From Pyrinomonadaceae bacterium (GTDB taxonomy: Bacteria > Acidobacteriota > Blastocatellia > Pyrinomonadales > Pyrinomonadaceae), in contig JAMQPI010000663.1 of assembly GCA_023717565.1 (NCBI GenBank), positions 1 to 35,698 on the forward strand: a DNA stretch of 35,698 nucleotides, given 5' to 3'. Of the stretch, positions 19,890-28,058 are shown one piece after another; the first letter of the stretch is position 1, and every line of letters begins with the position of its first letter. The notes beneath the pieces are model-generated. The model was not told the origin of the DNA, did no database searches, and saw only the letters and a program-made list of their open reading frames with translations. A program made the position numbers and the translations under genes.

Positions 19890-21034
19890 GGGAACGTTAC
19901 ACCGATTTCAGAATCCTCGTTGGTAATCGGGAAAGTAACCTGATGACCGGAACGTCGCTGTGCGAGGTGTGAGCCAATTACCATTTCCAAAGCTACTAAT
20001 CCGCTTTCTTCTGTCGCTGTAACCGGCGGGCGTGAAAGCAGGTCAGCCGCAACTCTTGAGAAGAGAGTTGACGATTTCAAGGGTTCGGCAAAAGGAATGC
20101 TCCACAACCGTTGACTGCGGCTTTGGAGGGTCCAAAACATTCGCTGCTCATCCACAGTAATGCGCCCATGAGTACCCTTGATTGCCACAAACGGATCTTT
20201 GGGTCCAAGATCACTTGAGAAGTCTATATAGGCGCGTGCCCCATTCTCGAAGGTAAACAAGCAAAAGCCGCTAGGATCTTCGAAGGTTGCCCCCCGCGGA
20301 TTCCTCTCCCTAACGGGCTCCAAATTGCTGACCACCCAAGCTGGATTACTATTGAAAAGATAGTGGCACAAATCGAAATAGTGAGAAGCGTGCATTCCCA
20401 GCTCACCCTTTCCGACGGTCACAAATATGCTGCGTGGCTCACCGATAAAGCCCCTTGATATGCAGCGATTGATGGCTCGATAGTCAAGAGTCCATCTACG
20501 GGAATAATTCACCGCCAGCAAGGTGTTTGCTCTTATACATTCCTCTCTGAAAGCGCGCGCCTCTCGAAGGGAAACATCAATCGGCTTTTCCAGCAAGATG
20601 CGTTTTACTCCACTAGTAAGTGCTAATCGCCCCAATGCAACATGGTGCGGTGCGGTGGTAGCGATACTTACCATGTCCAACGGCGCGGCCTTACGCAACA
20701 TCTCATTCGCATCCGAGAAGCGCGTATTAGAGGCCAGATTCATTGAGTCGCCAACTTGATTCAGTCTCTCGACATTGATGTCTGACAGTCCAACAACCTG
20801 GATTCCTTTGACAGCCAAAAGCCCCTGACACTGAGACATTCCCTGGGAGCCCGCACCAATAACTGCCACCCGGTAGTGCTTAGTCGCACTGATCCCCCTT
20901 AGGCGAGCTGGCTGTGGTTGGGGGATACCCCAACCTGCTTCACCCACTTCTAAGCGTCTTCGCCGAATCTCTTTCCGCATTTGCAGAAATATTCTCCCTG
21001 CATATCCCCCAAATGTGTTTGCTGTATGGCTCAT
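19886..21034 (-). CDS. Gfo/Idh/MocA-family oxidoreductase
   Basis: YRVAVIGAGSQGMSQCQGLLAVKGIQVVGLSDIN..DMVSIATTAPHHVALGRLALTSGVKRILLEKPIDVSLREARAF..YSRRWTLDYRAI. The track extends to 21154, into asnB; the internal Met at 21034 (MSHTANTFGG) is a more plausible start. 4-nt overlap with next gene. Confidence 0.88.
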   Translation of the reverse strand: MSHTANTFGGYAGRIFLQMRKEIRRRRLEVGEAGWGIPQPQPARLRGISATKHYRVAVIGAGSQGMSQCQGLLAVKGIQVVGLSDINVERLNQVGDSMNLASNTRFSDANEMLRKAAPLDMVSIATTAPHHVALGRLALTSGVKRILLEKPIDVSLREARAFREECIRANTLLAVNYSRRWTLDYRAINRCISRGFIGEPRSIFVTVGKGELGMHASHYFDLCHYLFNSNPAWVVSNLEPVRERNPRGATFEDPSGFCLFTFENGARAYIDFSSDLGPKDPFVAIKGTHGRITVDEQRMFWTLQSRSQRLWSIPFAEPLKSSTLFSRVAADLLSRPPVTATEESGLVALEMVIGSHLAQRRSGHQVTFPITNEDSEIGVTFP

Positions 21035-21116
21035 TGTCCTAACGCTTTCCACCCTGACCAAAACGTTTGCGGAATGCCCAAGAAACTGTGGTGCTACATC
21101 TCCAAGCGTTTCGCCA

Positions 21117-22907
21117 CTAGGCAACATCCGCCAATCGCGCGGCCACAGCGCCATGAGTCAGGGGTACTTGTAACCTTCGACTTCCTCGCATCAGTCCCAA
21201 GCTGATCCATTGCCACACATGAAAACTGCTGTCGGCCTCACTATTGCAATAGCTCTGCCATCCCTCCCGCACTGCGCTCTCATCAAGATAGTCTCCGCCA
21301 AAGTCCGCGAGAGCCTCTTCCAGACACGCCGTGGCCCATGATCGAAGTGATCCACGGAGCCATTCTCGTTGCGGTGTCTGCAGGGGGCGTTTTGCAGCAT
21401 CGACCACACCCTCAGGAAGCAGTTGTTTCGAAACTTGTCGCAGCAACCACTTGCGCGTTCCGTTGATAATCTTGCGGTCGGTTGGCTGCCGCAGAGCCAG
21501 TTCGAAAAGCCGATGGTCCAGAAATGGTTCGCGCAATTCGGTAGACGATCTCATCGACACTCGGTCGTTAAAGCGAAGTGCGCGGGGAATCTTTGTAAAC
21601 AGCGCATCCCGATACTGCATATTCCGTAGCTTGTCCGGAAAGGGCTCTTGAGGTATGAAGGGTTTAGCAAGCGCCAAGAATTCAGGCGTTAAGCATGAGG
21701 GCCTAACTGGAGGTTCCATTGTTCCCTGAATCAGTTCGCCGGCCAGGCCGTTGCCATTGAGGGCACCCACATAATAGTCATAGCCGGCCCATTGCTCGTC
21801 CATCCCCTGTCCGTCGAGCAGCACGATCGTTCCATCTGCACGCGCCTCTTCGAAGAGACGGGCGTAGGCTAGGGTTGGCAATCCGCCAAAAGGCTCGTCT
21901 TGATGAGATTGCACCGACGTAGCCAGTTCCGGCACCATTTCCGGCGTGAGTTTGCACACCCTGAGAGGGTGATGTGTGCGAGATAACATCTGCTCGACCC
22001 ACGGCAATTCGTCATAATTCTTATCACCGGTGACGAAGGTGTAAGCGCTAACTTCACTCTCGGATCCCTGAAACTGCTGCACCAGACCGAGAAGGGTTGA
22101 TGAGTCCACGCCGCCGCTCAAGTTGATACCGACCGGCACATCCGAACGAAACCTCAGGCGGACACTGTCAGCGAGCAGTGCAAGATATTCCTCCTGCACT
22201 GTTTCTAGGGGACGTTGATCCAACTCCGTCCCGGATCGCTCCGCCAGGTCATACCAACTTCTGATCTGTATTCGACAATTCTGCCAAGTCAAGGTATGGC
22301 CAGCTGGTAGCGCTTTGACTCTCGTCCAGAACGTGCGATTTGAGTGATCGTATGCGCCGGAGCTGAGATATGTGGCCCAGGTGACTTGATCGAATTCAGC
22401 CGGGAGCCCGGTTGCGTGGAGTGCTTTGATCTCGCTGGCAGTGAATAGTGTTCCATCATCATTGACGTAGTAGTTGAGTGGCTTGACGCCAAACCGATCC
22501 CGCGCCGCAAAAAGACTCTTTTCTTGCGTGTCCCAGATCAGAAACGCGAACATACCGAGAAAACGATCCAAACAACCCTTGCCCCAACGCTGGTAAGCCG
22601 CAAGCACTACCTCGGTGTCAGTCTCGCTGTGATACTGGTAATCAGATAACTGAGCCCGGAGTTCCAGGTAATTGTAGACCTCACCATTGAAGACGATGTG
22701 ATAGCGGCCGTCAGGCGTCGACATTGGTTGCTGACCCGCGGGCGAGAGATCGATGATGCTCAGTCGGTTGTGCCCCAACGCCGCACGCCCCGCAGGATCA
22801 AAGTAAATGCCCTGAGCGTCCGGCCCGCGATGATGCTGACTTGATACCATGGCCGCTAACTGTTCCTTTTTCCACCCGGTGCCGAAGATGCCAGAGATCC
22901 CACACAT
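21117..22907 (-). CDS. asnB: Glutamine-dependent asparagine synthetase-like amidotransferase
   Basis: N-terminal nucleophile Cys MCGISGIFG; RGPDAQGIYFDPAGRAALGHNRLSIIDLSPAGQQPM; FNGEVYNYLELR; PPi-loop GINLSGGVDSSTLLG; YDELPWVEQM; REPFLDHRLFELAL. Confidence 0.95.
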   Translation of the reverse strand: MCGISGIFGTGWKKEQLAAMVSSQHHRGPDAQGIYFDPAGRAALGHNRLSIIDLSPAGQQPMSTPDGRYHIVFNGEVYNYLELRAQLSDYQYHSETDTEVVLAAYQRWGKGCLDRFLGMFAFLIWDTQEKSLFAARDRFGVKPLNYYVNDDGTLFTASEIKALHATGLPAEFDQVTWATYLSSGAYDHSNRTFWTRVKALPAGHTLTWQNCRIQIRSWYDLAERSGTELDQRPLETVQEEYLALLADSVRLRFRSDVPVGINLSGGVDSSTLLGLVQQFQGSESEVSAYTFVTGDKNYDELPWVEQMLSRTHHPLRVCKLTPEMVPELATSVQSHQDEPFGGLPTLAYARLFEEARADGTIVLLDGQGMDEQWAGYDYYVGALNGNGLAGELIQGTMEPPVRPSCLTPEFLALAKPFIPQEPFPDKLRNMQYRDALFTKIPRALRFNDRVSMRSSTELREPFLDHRLFELALRQPTDRKIINGTRKWLLRQVSKQLLPEGVVDAAKRPLQTPQREWLRGSLRSWATACLEEALADFGGDYLDESAVREGWQSYCNSEADSSFHVWQWISLGLMRGSRRLQVPLTHGAVAARLADVA

Positions 22908-22908
22908 T

Positions 22909-23637
22909 TCAGCTCAGCTTCCTTGCCGTAGCGATCAGGTGACGTGTTCCCTGCGCCTGAGTTCTTAGCGATGATTTTGCGGATTGAATAGTATTGACAA
23001 AGTTACCTGCCATGCTAAGCGCTGTCTGTAGCGGCTTTCTCGTTGACCAGGACTTTAAGCCCAGTTTGCGAGAAAGCCCGGCTCTGATGGCATACTCCAC
23101 TTCAACTTGCTCGAAAACAGACTTAAGCAGCGAAGCTAGCTGCTCTCTCGTATAGTGCCTCTTGTGATCGGGATTTGTATTCCTGACAGAATCTCCGTTT
23201 GGCGTGGTCATCAAGAAGGTTCCACCCGCTTTCAACACTCGGTGGACCTGTTCGACGAATAAGGCGTCCTCTTCCACATGCTCTAGAACTTCAGTAGCAA
23301 CGACGCAGTCGAATGCTTCATCAGGCAGCGCCGATCGGGTCATATCGTCGAAAACTATCGTGCGTATGTTGCCGCGGCGCTTATAGGTCTGTCTCACAAT
23401 GTCTTCGGTGAGTCCAAGATTCAATATTTTTTGAATTTCCGTTTCTCGCGGAAGGTCACTCACCGTAATAGCTGCCTGAACATTGATCGTTTGATGGCTC
23501 TTTCTGCCCCCAACATCGAGTATTTCAGCTCGCGTCGACGATGATTTTGCAATTTGGATCAGACGGCGCCGAACGATTTTGATCAACGGCGGCATGAAAG
23601 GTTCTAGACAGAGATAGCTAATCTCAAAGGGCTTCAT
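22909..23637 (-). CDS. Class I SAM-dependent methyltransferase
   Basis: AEILDVGGRKSHQTINVQAAITVSDLP..TIVFDDMTRSALPDEAFDCVVATEVLEHVEEDALFVEQVHRVLKAGGTFLMTTPNGD. Confidence 0.9.
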   Translation of the reverse strand: MKPFEISYLCLEPFMPPLIKIVRRRLIQIAKSSSTRAEILDVGGRKSHQTINVQAAITVSDLPRETEIQKILNLGLTEDIVRQTYKRRGNIRTIVFDDMTRSALPDEAFDCVVATEVLEHVEEDALFVEQVHRVLKAGGTFLMTTPNGDSVRNTNPDHKRHYTREQLASLLKSVFEQVEVEYAIRAGLSRKLGLKSWSTRKPLQTALSMAGNFVNTIQSAKSSLRTQAQGTRHLIATARKLS

Positions 23638-23713
23638 ACTGTAACCACTTGCCTTAGGGACTCAGCAGTAAATCTCGGGCAATCTCTCAACCTATGTGTT
23701 TCAACCTAAGGTG

Positions 23714-24457
23714 CTATGCGGAGGCTCTTTCCATGATTCGAAAGTTACTCAAGATTCCCTCAGCCCGCTTCCAGTCTTCTTCAGTGTCAATGTTGACGCT
23801 GTGATCGTTCGGCATCAAATAGCCTCCCAAACGCTTCCCAAAAAGACTGTCACCTTCCATTAATACATTCCGCCTCGTGGCGTAGATGGAACCTTCTCGA
23901 TGGAATGCAGGGGGCAACGCCTGGCGACGCGGTATGGGAGTTGTTTCGCCGGTGCTCAATCGCATTAATCCTTCGTCGTCTAGCAGGTAAACCCAGTGCG
24001 GATTATGTTCATGAGGAACTGGAAGAACTGAGACCACGCTATCCAAATCCTCACTTGATAGCATTGCGAGGCAGGCATCTATGTCTTCGGTTCGCCGCAA
24101 CGGGTTCGTTGGTTGCAATAGGCAGATAAAATCGTACCGGTCGCCTTGATCCTCGATCCACCGCACGGCGTGCTGAAGAACCGGCAGAGTGGGTGTGTCG
24201 TCGCATGCGAGTTCAGAAGGTCTTAGAAATGGCACCTCAAGACCGCAATCTCTGCCTACCGCCGCAATCTCTTCGTCCTCGGTCGTCAAGATCACCCGTG
24301 ACAATCGCTTGGACGCTAATGCCGCTTCAGCTGTGTACTGGAGCAGGGGTCTGCGGCAAAGCAACTTAATGTTTTTGCGCGACACTCCTTTTGATCCGCC
24401 GCGGGCGGGTATGATCCCCAATGTTCTTATCAAAGGCAGTTGCGTTGTGCTGTTCAC
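23714..24457 (-). CDS. neuA: Acylneuraminate cytidylyltransferase-like (CMP-nonulosonate synthetase)
   Basis: TLGIIPARGGSKGVSRKNIKLLCRRPLLQYTAEAAL..VILTTEDEEIAAVGRDCGLEVPFLRPSELACDDTPTLPVLQHAV..FICLLQPTNPLRRTEDID; Nsite HSVNIDTEEDW. Confidence 0.92.
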   Translation of the reverse strand: MNSTTQLPLIRTLGIIPARGGSKGVSRKNIKLLCRRPLLQYTAEAALASKRLSRVILTTEDEEIAAVGRDCGLEVPFLRPSELACDDTPTLPVLQHAVRWIEDQGDRYDFICLLQPTNPLRRTEDIDACLAMLSSEDLDSVVSVLPVPHEHNPHWVYLLDDEGLMRLSTGETTPIPRRQALPPAFHREGSIYATRRNVLMEGDSLFGKRLGGYLMPNDHSVNIDTEEDWKRAEGILSNFRIMERASA

Positions 24458-24477
24458 GGTCGCCTAGGCTCGGCGAA

Positions 24478-25632
24478 TCAGTAGGTGAGACGCTTTTCGA
24501 TTGTCAGCGGTACCTCGGCAAGCAAACCCGCGATCTTATTGCCCGCGGTACCATCGCCGTAAATCGGATCCCTGGGATAGTGGCCATTACCCATGTGGTG
24601 TCGAATGGCCCCGGCGATTTCTTTGCGGTCATATGCGACATCAATAACATTGGTACCGCGCTCGCGCCCGGCTTGCCGTGAGCCAATGTTCACCACCGGA
24701 CTGCCCAGGAACGAGCTCTCGCGAATGCCGACGCTGGAGTTTCCGATTAATCCGCGGCTGTTGAAAATTAGCTTGAGAAAATCGGTCGGCACCATGTTCT
24801 TGAAGAAGTGAAAGTTAGTTGGCTTCTCCAATTCGCGGAAACTGCGAATGCCATTCGAGGTGCCGTCGGAACCCGCGTCCACGTTCGGCCAAAAGACCAA
24901 TGCCGGCAGGTCGAATTCCTTAGCCGCATAAAGAGTTTCCAAAATGTGCTCCCGCGATTGCTGGTGTTCGGTTGTAACTGGATGCTGCATTATTACGAAA
25001 TAACCGCGCGACAAATCGAAGGGCGTGCCCACTCCTCCGTATTTTGCGAAGGGATCGAAATCCAGCTTGGGGTTTGGTAGCATCTCTGCCGCCAAATCGA
25101 TTGAAGGACAGCCGGTAACGAATACGGTCTTGGGATCCTCGCCCATCCGAATCACCCGTTCCGCGGCTTTCAGGGTCGAGACGAAGTGTAAATCCGAAAG
25201 CTTAGTGACGGTGTGGCGTACCTTCTCATCAATCGAGCCGGTCACCTCTCCACCTTGCACGTGCGCCACCGGAATGTTCATGTAAGCGGCGGCCACCGCT
25301 GTGGCCAAGGTTTCGTAGCGATCTGCAACTGTCAAAACCACGTCGGGCTTTAGATTGTCGAAGATCGTTGATAACTCTATTAGACCCATTCCAGTCGTCT
25401 TGGCCATGGTGACCAGATTCTCGCCTTCGAGCACCATGTAAACCTGGGCGGCAATATCAAACCCATCTTCCTTTATAACGTTGACGGCGCTGCCGTAGCG
25501 ATCCAACAGCGCCGAGGCGGCCACGACGAGTTGGAGTTCGAGGTCCGGATGATTTTGGATTGCTTTGAGCGCAGTTTTGATACGGCTATAACTCGGTCGC
25601 GCCGTAACTACTACACAGACTTTGCGAGGCAT
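24478..25632 (-). CDS. neuC: UDP-N-acetylglucosamine 2-epimerase, hydrolysing type (NeuC/LegG-like)
   Basis: RKVCVVVTARPSYSRIKTALKAI..DVVLTVADRYETLATAVAAAYMNIPVAHVQGGEVTGSIDEKVRHTVTKLSDLHFVST..GNSSVGIRESSFLGSPVVNIGSRQAGRERG. Confidence 0.93.
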   Translation of the reverse strand: MPRKVCVVVTARPSYSRIKTALKAIQNHPDLELQLVVAASALLDRYGSAVNVIKEDGFDIAAQVYMVLEGENLVTMAKTTGMGLIELSTIFDNLKPDVVLTVADRYETLATAVAAAYMNIPVAHVQGGEVTGSIDEKVRHTVTKLSDLHFVSTLKAAERVIRMGEDPKTVFVTGCPSIDLAAEMLPNPKLDFDPFAKYGGVGTPFDLSRGYFVIMQHPVTTEHQQSREHILETLYAAKEFDLPALVFWPNVDAGSDGTSNGIRSFRELEKPTNFHFFKNMVPTDFLKLIFNSRGLIGNSSVGIRESSFLGSPVVNIGSRQAGRERGTNVIDVAYDRKEIAGAIRHHMGNGHYPRDPIYGDGTAGNKIAGLLAEVPLTIEKRLTY

Positions 25633-26705
25633 TAGTTCGAGTATTCCAAATACTCTTCGCGTAAAAGCTCGTCGGCTTTCATGCTCTTCTTGAGGCGAGC
25701 ACCAATTAACTCTCTCTGCCGGCTGGATGGGATTCCCGTCCCGGGTTTCTTAATAGCCAAGTGTTCTTCGTGCAGCTCTAACCCCGCAGGCAGGTCGACG
25801 CGCGCTACCACACTCTTCGTAAAAAGATCACGCATGGGCGCGGTCTCCTCAGCCAGGGCATCCTTATCCAAAGGATTCGACAGCATATTCTCGATGAAGC
25901 GAATGCCCTCAACCAGTTGGCGCAACTCCGCTGACGTCAGTGAGACGGGGACATCAGGACCAAACATGTCACGACTCAATGTGACATGTACTTCCAATAC
26001 GTCCGCGCCGATCGTTGCTGCTGCCAACCCCGGATAAATCGTCCCCGAATGATCTGAGAGCCCGACGGCGCATTGATAGCGCTCGCGAAAGAAGGGAATG
26101 AGGTTAAGTCCGACCTTCTCCGGGGGACATGGATAGGATGATGTGCATTGCAGCACCGCCAGTGGCGCGCCTTGAGTGTTTACCCGCGCAACGACGTCGT
26201 CGATTTCCTCAAGTGAGCTCATACCGCTTGAAAGGATTACCGGAAGTCGTGTGGCGAGGACCCTTTTTAACAGCGGCCCGTTGCTGACTTCGCCCGATGC
26301 GATCTTCCAGGCTGCCGTGCCGACTCGAGTCAGTAGATCGACCGCCTCTACTGAAAAGGGAGAGCTGAGGAATAGTAACCCCTTGTCAACAGCGTGGTTC
26401 TTGAGGCCGTGCCACTGTTCTTCTGTAAACTCCATGCGTTTCCAGTAGTCATATCGGGTCGCATCCTGTTGGCTAAACTTCACCCGCCAGGGCTCATCAG
26501 GGGTACTTTCCGCAGCTGCTATGTGAGTCTGAAACTTCACTGCATCCGCTCCTGCTTCAGCAATGGCATCGATAAAGGTATGCGCCATCCCCAGGCTGCC
26601 ATCGTGAGCTTGCGCTACTTCACCGATAATCAAACAGCCGCCCGCACTCTGGCGGCCAGGGAAAAGGTCTGTGAAACTCATCGCTTTGTCAGCCAACGTC
26701 GGCAC
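25632..26705 (-). CDS. neuB: NeuB-like nonulosonate (sialic acid-type) synthase, divergent subfamily
   Basis: LIIGEVAQAHDGSLGMAHTFIDAIAEAGADAVKFQTHI..WKIASGEVSNGPLLKRVLATRLPVILSSGMSSLEEID..AVLQCTSSYPCPPEKVGLN..AVGLSDHSGTIYPGLAAATIGADVLEVHVTLSRDMFGPDVPVSL; C-terminal SAF-like LAIKKPGTGIPSSRQRELIGARL. Alternative internal Met at 26681. Confidence 0.92.
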   Translation of the reverse strand: MPTLADKAMSFTDLFPGRQSAGGCLIIGEVAQAHDGSLGMAHTFIDAIAEAGADAVKFQTHIAAAESTPDEPWRVKFSQQDATRYDYWKRMEFTEEQWHGLKNHAVDKGLLFLSSPFSVEAVDLLTRVGTAAWKIASGEVSNGPLLKRVLATRLPVILSSGMSSLEEIDDVVARVNTQGAPLAVLQCTSSYPCPPEKVGLNLIPFFRERYQCAVGLSDHSGTIYPGLAAATIGADVLEVHVTLSRDMFGPDVPVSLTSAELRQLVEGIRFIENMLSNPLDKDALAEETAPMRDLFTKSVVARVDLPAGLELHEEHLAIKKPGTGIPSSRQRELIGARLKKSMKADELLREEYLEYSN

Positions 26706-26815
26706 ATGTCTTTTGTAAGCCGCGGAAGTGAAGAGCAGCGGTTAGCACGCGTGGTTGTCAGGAAAAGTACTTTCTTGGGGTTCGGGTTTCATTTCATTTC
26801 GGAGAAACACGAGAG

Positions 26816-27853
26816 CTACTGGATATGGACATCGGACCAGCGAACCTGGGTGTCTTTGGCGATGTAATTTTGTGCGGTCTTGCCGAGGAGGCTCTGATAG
26901 TAGACGGCCTGGATCTCACCCGTCCCCGGGCGCTTCACCCAAATATTCTTGGCGGTCAGCGGTTGGTTTGGCGCAATATCGTCGAGAGCGACCACACAGG
27001 CGTACGCAAAGGTTATGGTGGGTTTCTCTTCTGGTAGAACGGTTTTGGATCCTCCCAACGCCTGATTAATGTTTCTTGAACCCTTAATCAGATCCTCGAG
27101 CTCGAATCGGTCGATTGAAATAGGAATATCTGGTCCGGGCCATGCCTTGTTAGAAGTGAAATGCTTTTCCAGAATGCTCGCGCCCAGTGCCACCGCAGCC
27201 AGACACGTGTAGTTGCCCAGAGAATGATCGCTCAAACCTATGACCGCATCCGGGAAACTTATTGTCAGTTCGGCCAAAGCGCCCAGGCGCACCTTCTCAT
27301 ACGGTGTCGGAAATATCGAGGTACAGTGAAGCAGCGCAAACGGGACACTCGCCTCGCGCAGAATGTTAACTGCACGCAAGATAGATAGCAGGTCATTCAT
27401 TCCGGTGCTGAGGATCACCGGCTTACCATAAGCGGCGATATGTTTTATCAAGGGGTAGTTGTTGCATTCGCCGGAGCCAATCTTGTAAGCGCACACTTCG
27501 AGGCGCTGCAGTCTCCTTGCAGCTGCCCGAGAGAACGGTGTGCACAAGAAGATCATTCCCTTTGATTCGACATATCTCTTAACTGCGGCTTCCTCGTCTT
27601 CGGTGAGGGAGCAACGCGTCATGATGTTCCAGATGGTTTCGGTCGCGTTGCCCGGGATGATTTCATTGGGGATCATCTCGTCTTCAATTACATGTGACTG
27701 GAACTTCACGCATTCACAGCCGGCGGCACAGGCGTCATCAACCATCTGAACCGCTTTCCCGAAATCTCCTTCATGATTGATGCCGATTTCAGCAATTACC
27801 AGCGGCGCGTGCCCTGGCCCTACCAGACGGTTACCAATTTGAATTTCAGCCAT
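26816..27853 (-). CDS. neuB: Second NeuB-like nonulosonate synthase with C-terminal SAF-like domain
   Basis: LVIAEIGINHEGDFGKAVQMVDDACAAGCECVKFQSHV..YKIGSGECNNYPLIKHIAAYGKPVILSTGMNDLLSI..ALLHCTSIFPTPYEKVRLGAL..VIGLSDHSLGNYTCLAAVALGASILEKHFTSNKAWPGPDIPISI; NIWVKRPGTGEIQAVYYQSLLGKTAQ. Confidence 0.94.
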   Translation of the reverse strand: MAEIQIGNRLVGPGHAPLVIAEIGINHEGDFGKAVQMVDDACAAGCECVKFQSHVIEDEMIPNEIIPGNATETIWNIMTRCSLTEDEEAAVKRYVESKGMIFLCTPFSRAAARRLQRLEVCAYKIGSGECNNYPLIKHIAAYGKPVILSTGMNDLLSILRAVNILREASVPFALLHCTSIFPTPYEKVRLGALAELTISFPDAVIGLSDHSLGNYTCLAAVALGASILEKHFTSNKAWPGPDIPISIDRFELEDLIKGSRNINQALGGSKTVLPEEKPTITFAYACVVALDDIAPNQPLTAKNIWVKRPGTGEIQAVYYQSLLGKTAQNYIAKDTQVRWSDVHIQ

Positions 27854-27907
27854 TTCTTACCTCACGATTTCATCAAATACGCACATTTCCAACTCCGGAT
27901 TTCCTAG

Positions 27908-28050
27908 CAGGCTGCTGAAAACCCTGCAGCGGGCGAATGGAGCGAAATGTGAGTGCGCCGGCAGAGCGGAGCGGCGACGGCGCTTTGGATGGGGTTCTAA
28001 GGCTCGTCAATCCAAAGCGGAGTCGCGCAAAGCCTTGCCTCCGCACTCCA
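27908..28050. repeat. Intergenic hairpin-rich region, candidate degenerate dispersed repeat
   Basis: Perfect 10-bp inverted repeat cgctttggat (27981-27990)/atccaaagcg (28010-28019); gcggag (28017-28022)/ctccgc (28039-28044); gctgc (27912-27916)/gcagc (27927-27931). Confidence 0.55.
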
Positions 28051-28058
28051 AATGAAAT

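Noticed and set aside
19886-21154. N-terminal extension of the second Gfo/Idh protein overlapping asnB
   Set aside because: The first 40 residues are out-of-frame asnB 3' sequence and upstream gap; the internal Met at 21034 gives a better start.
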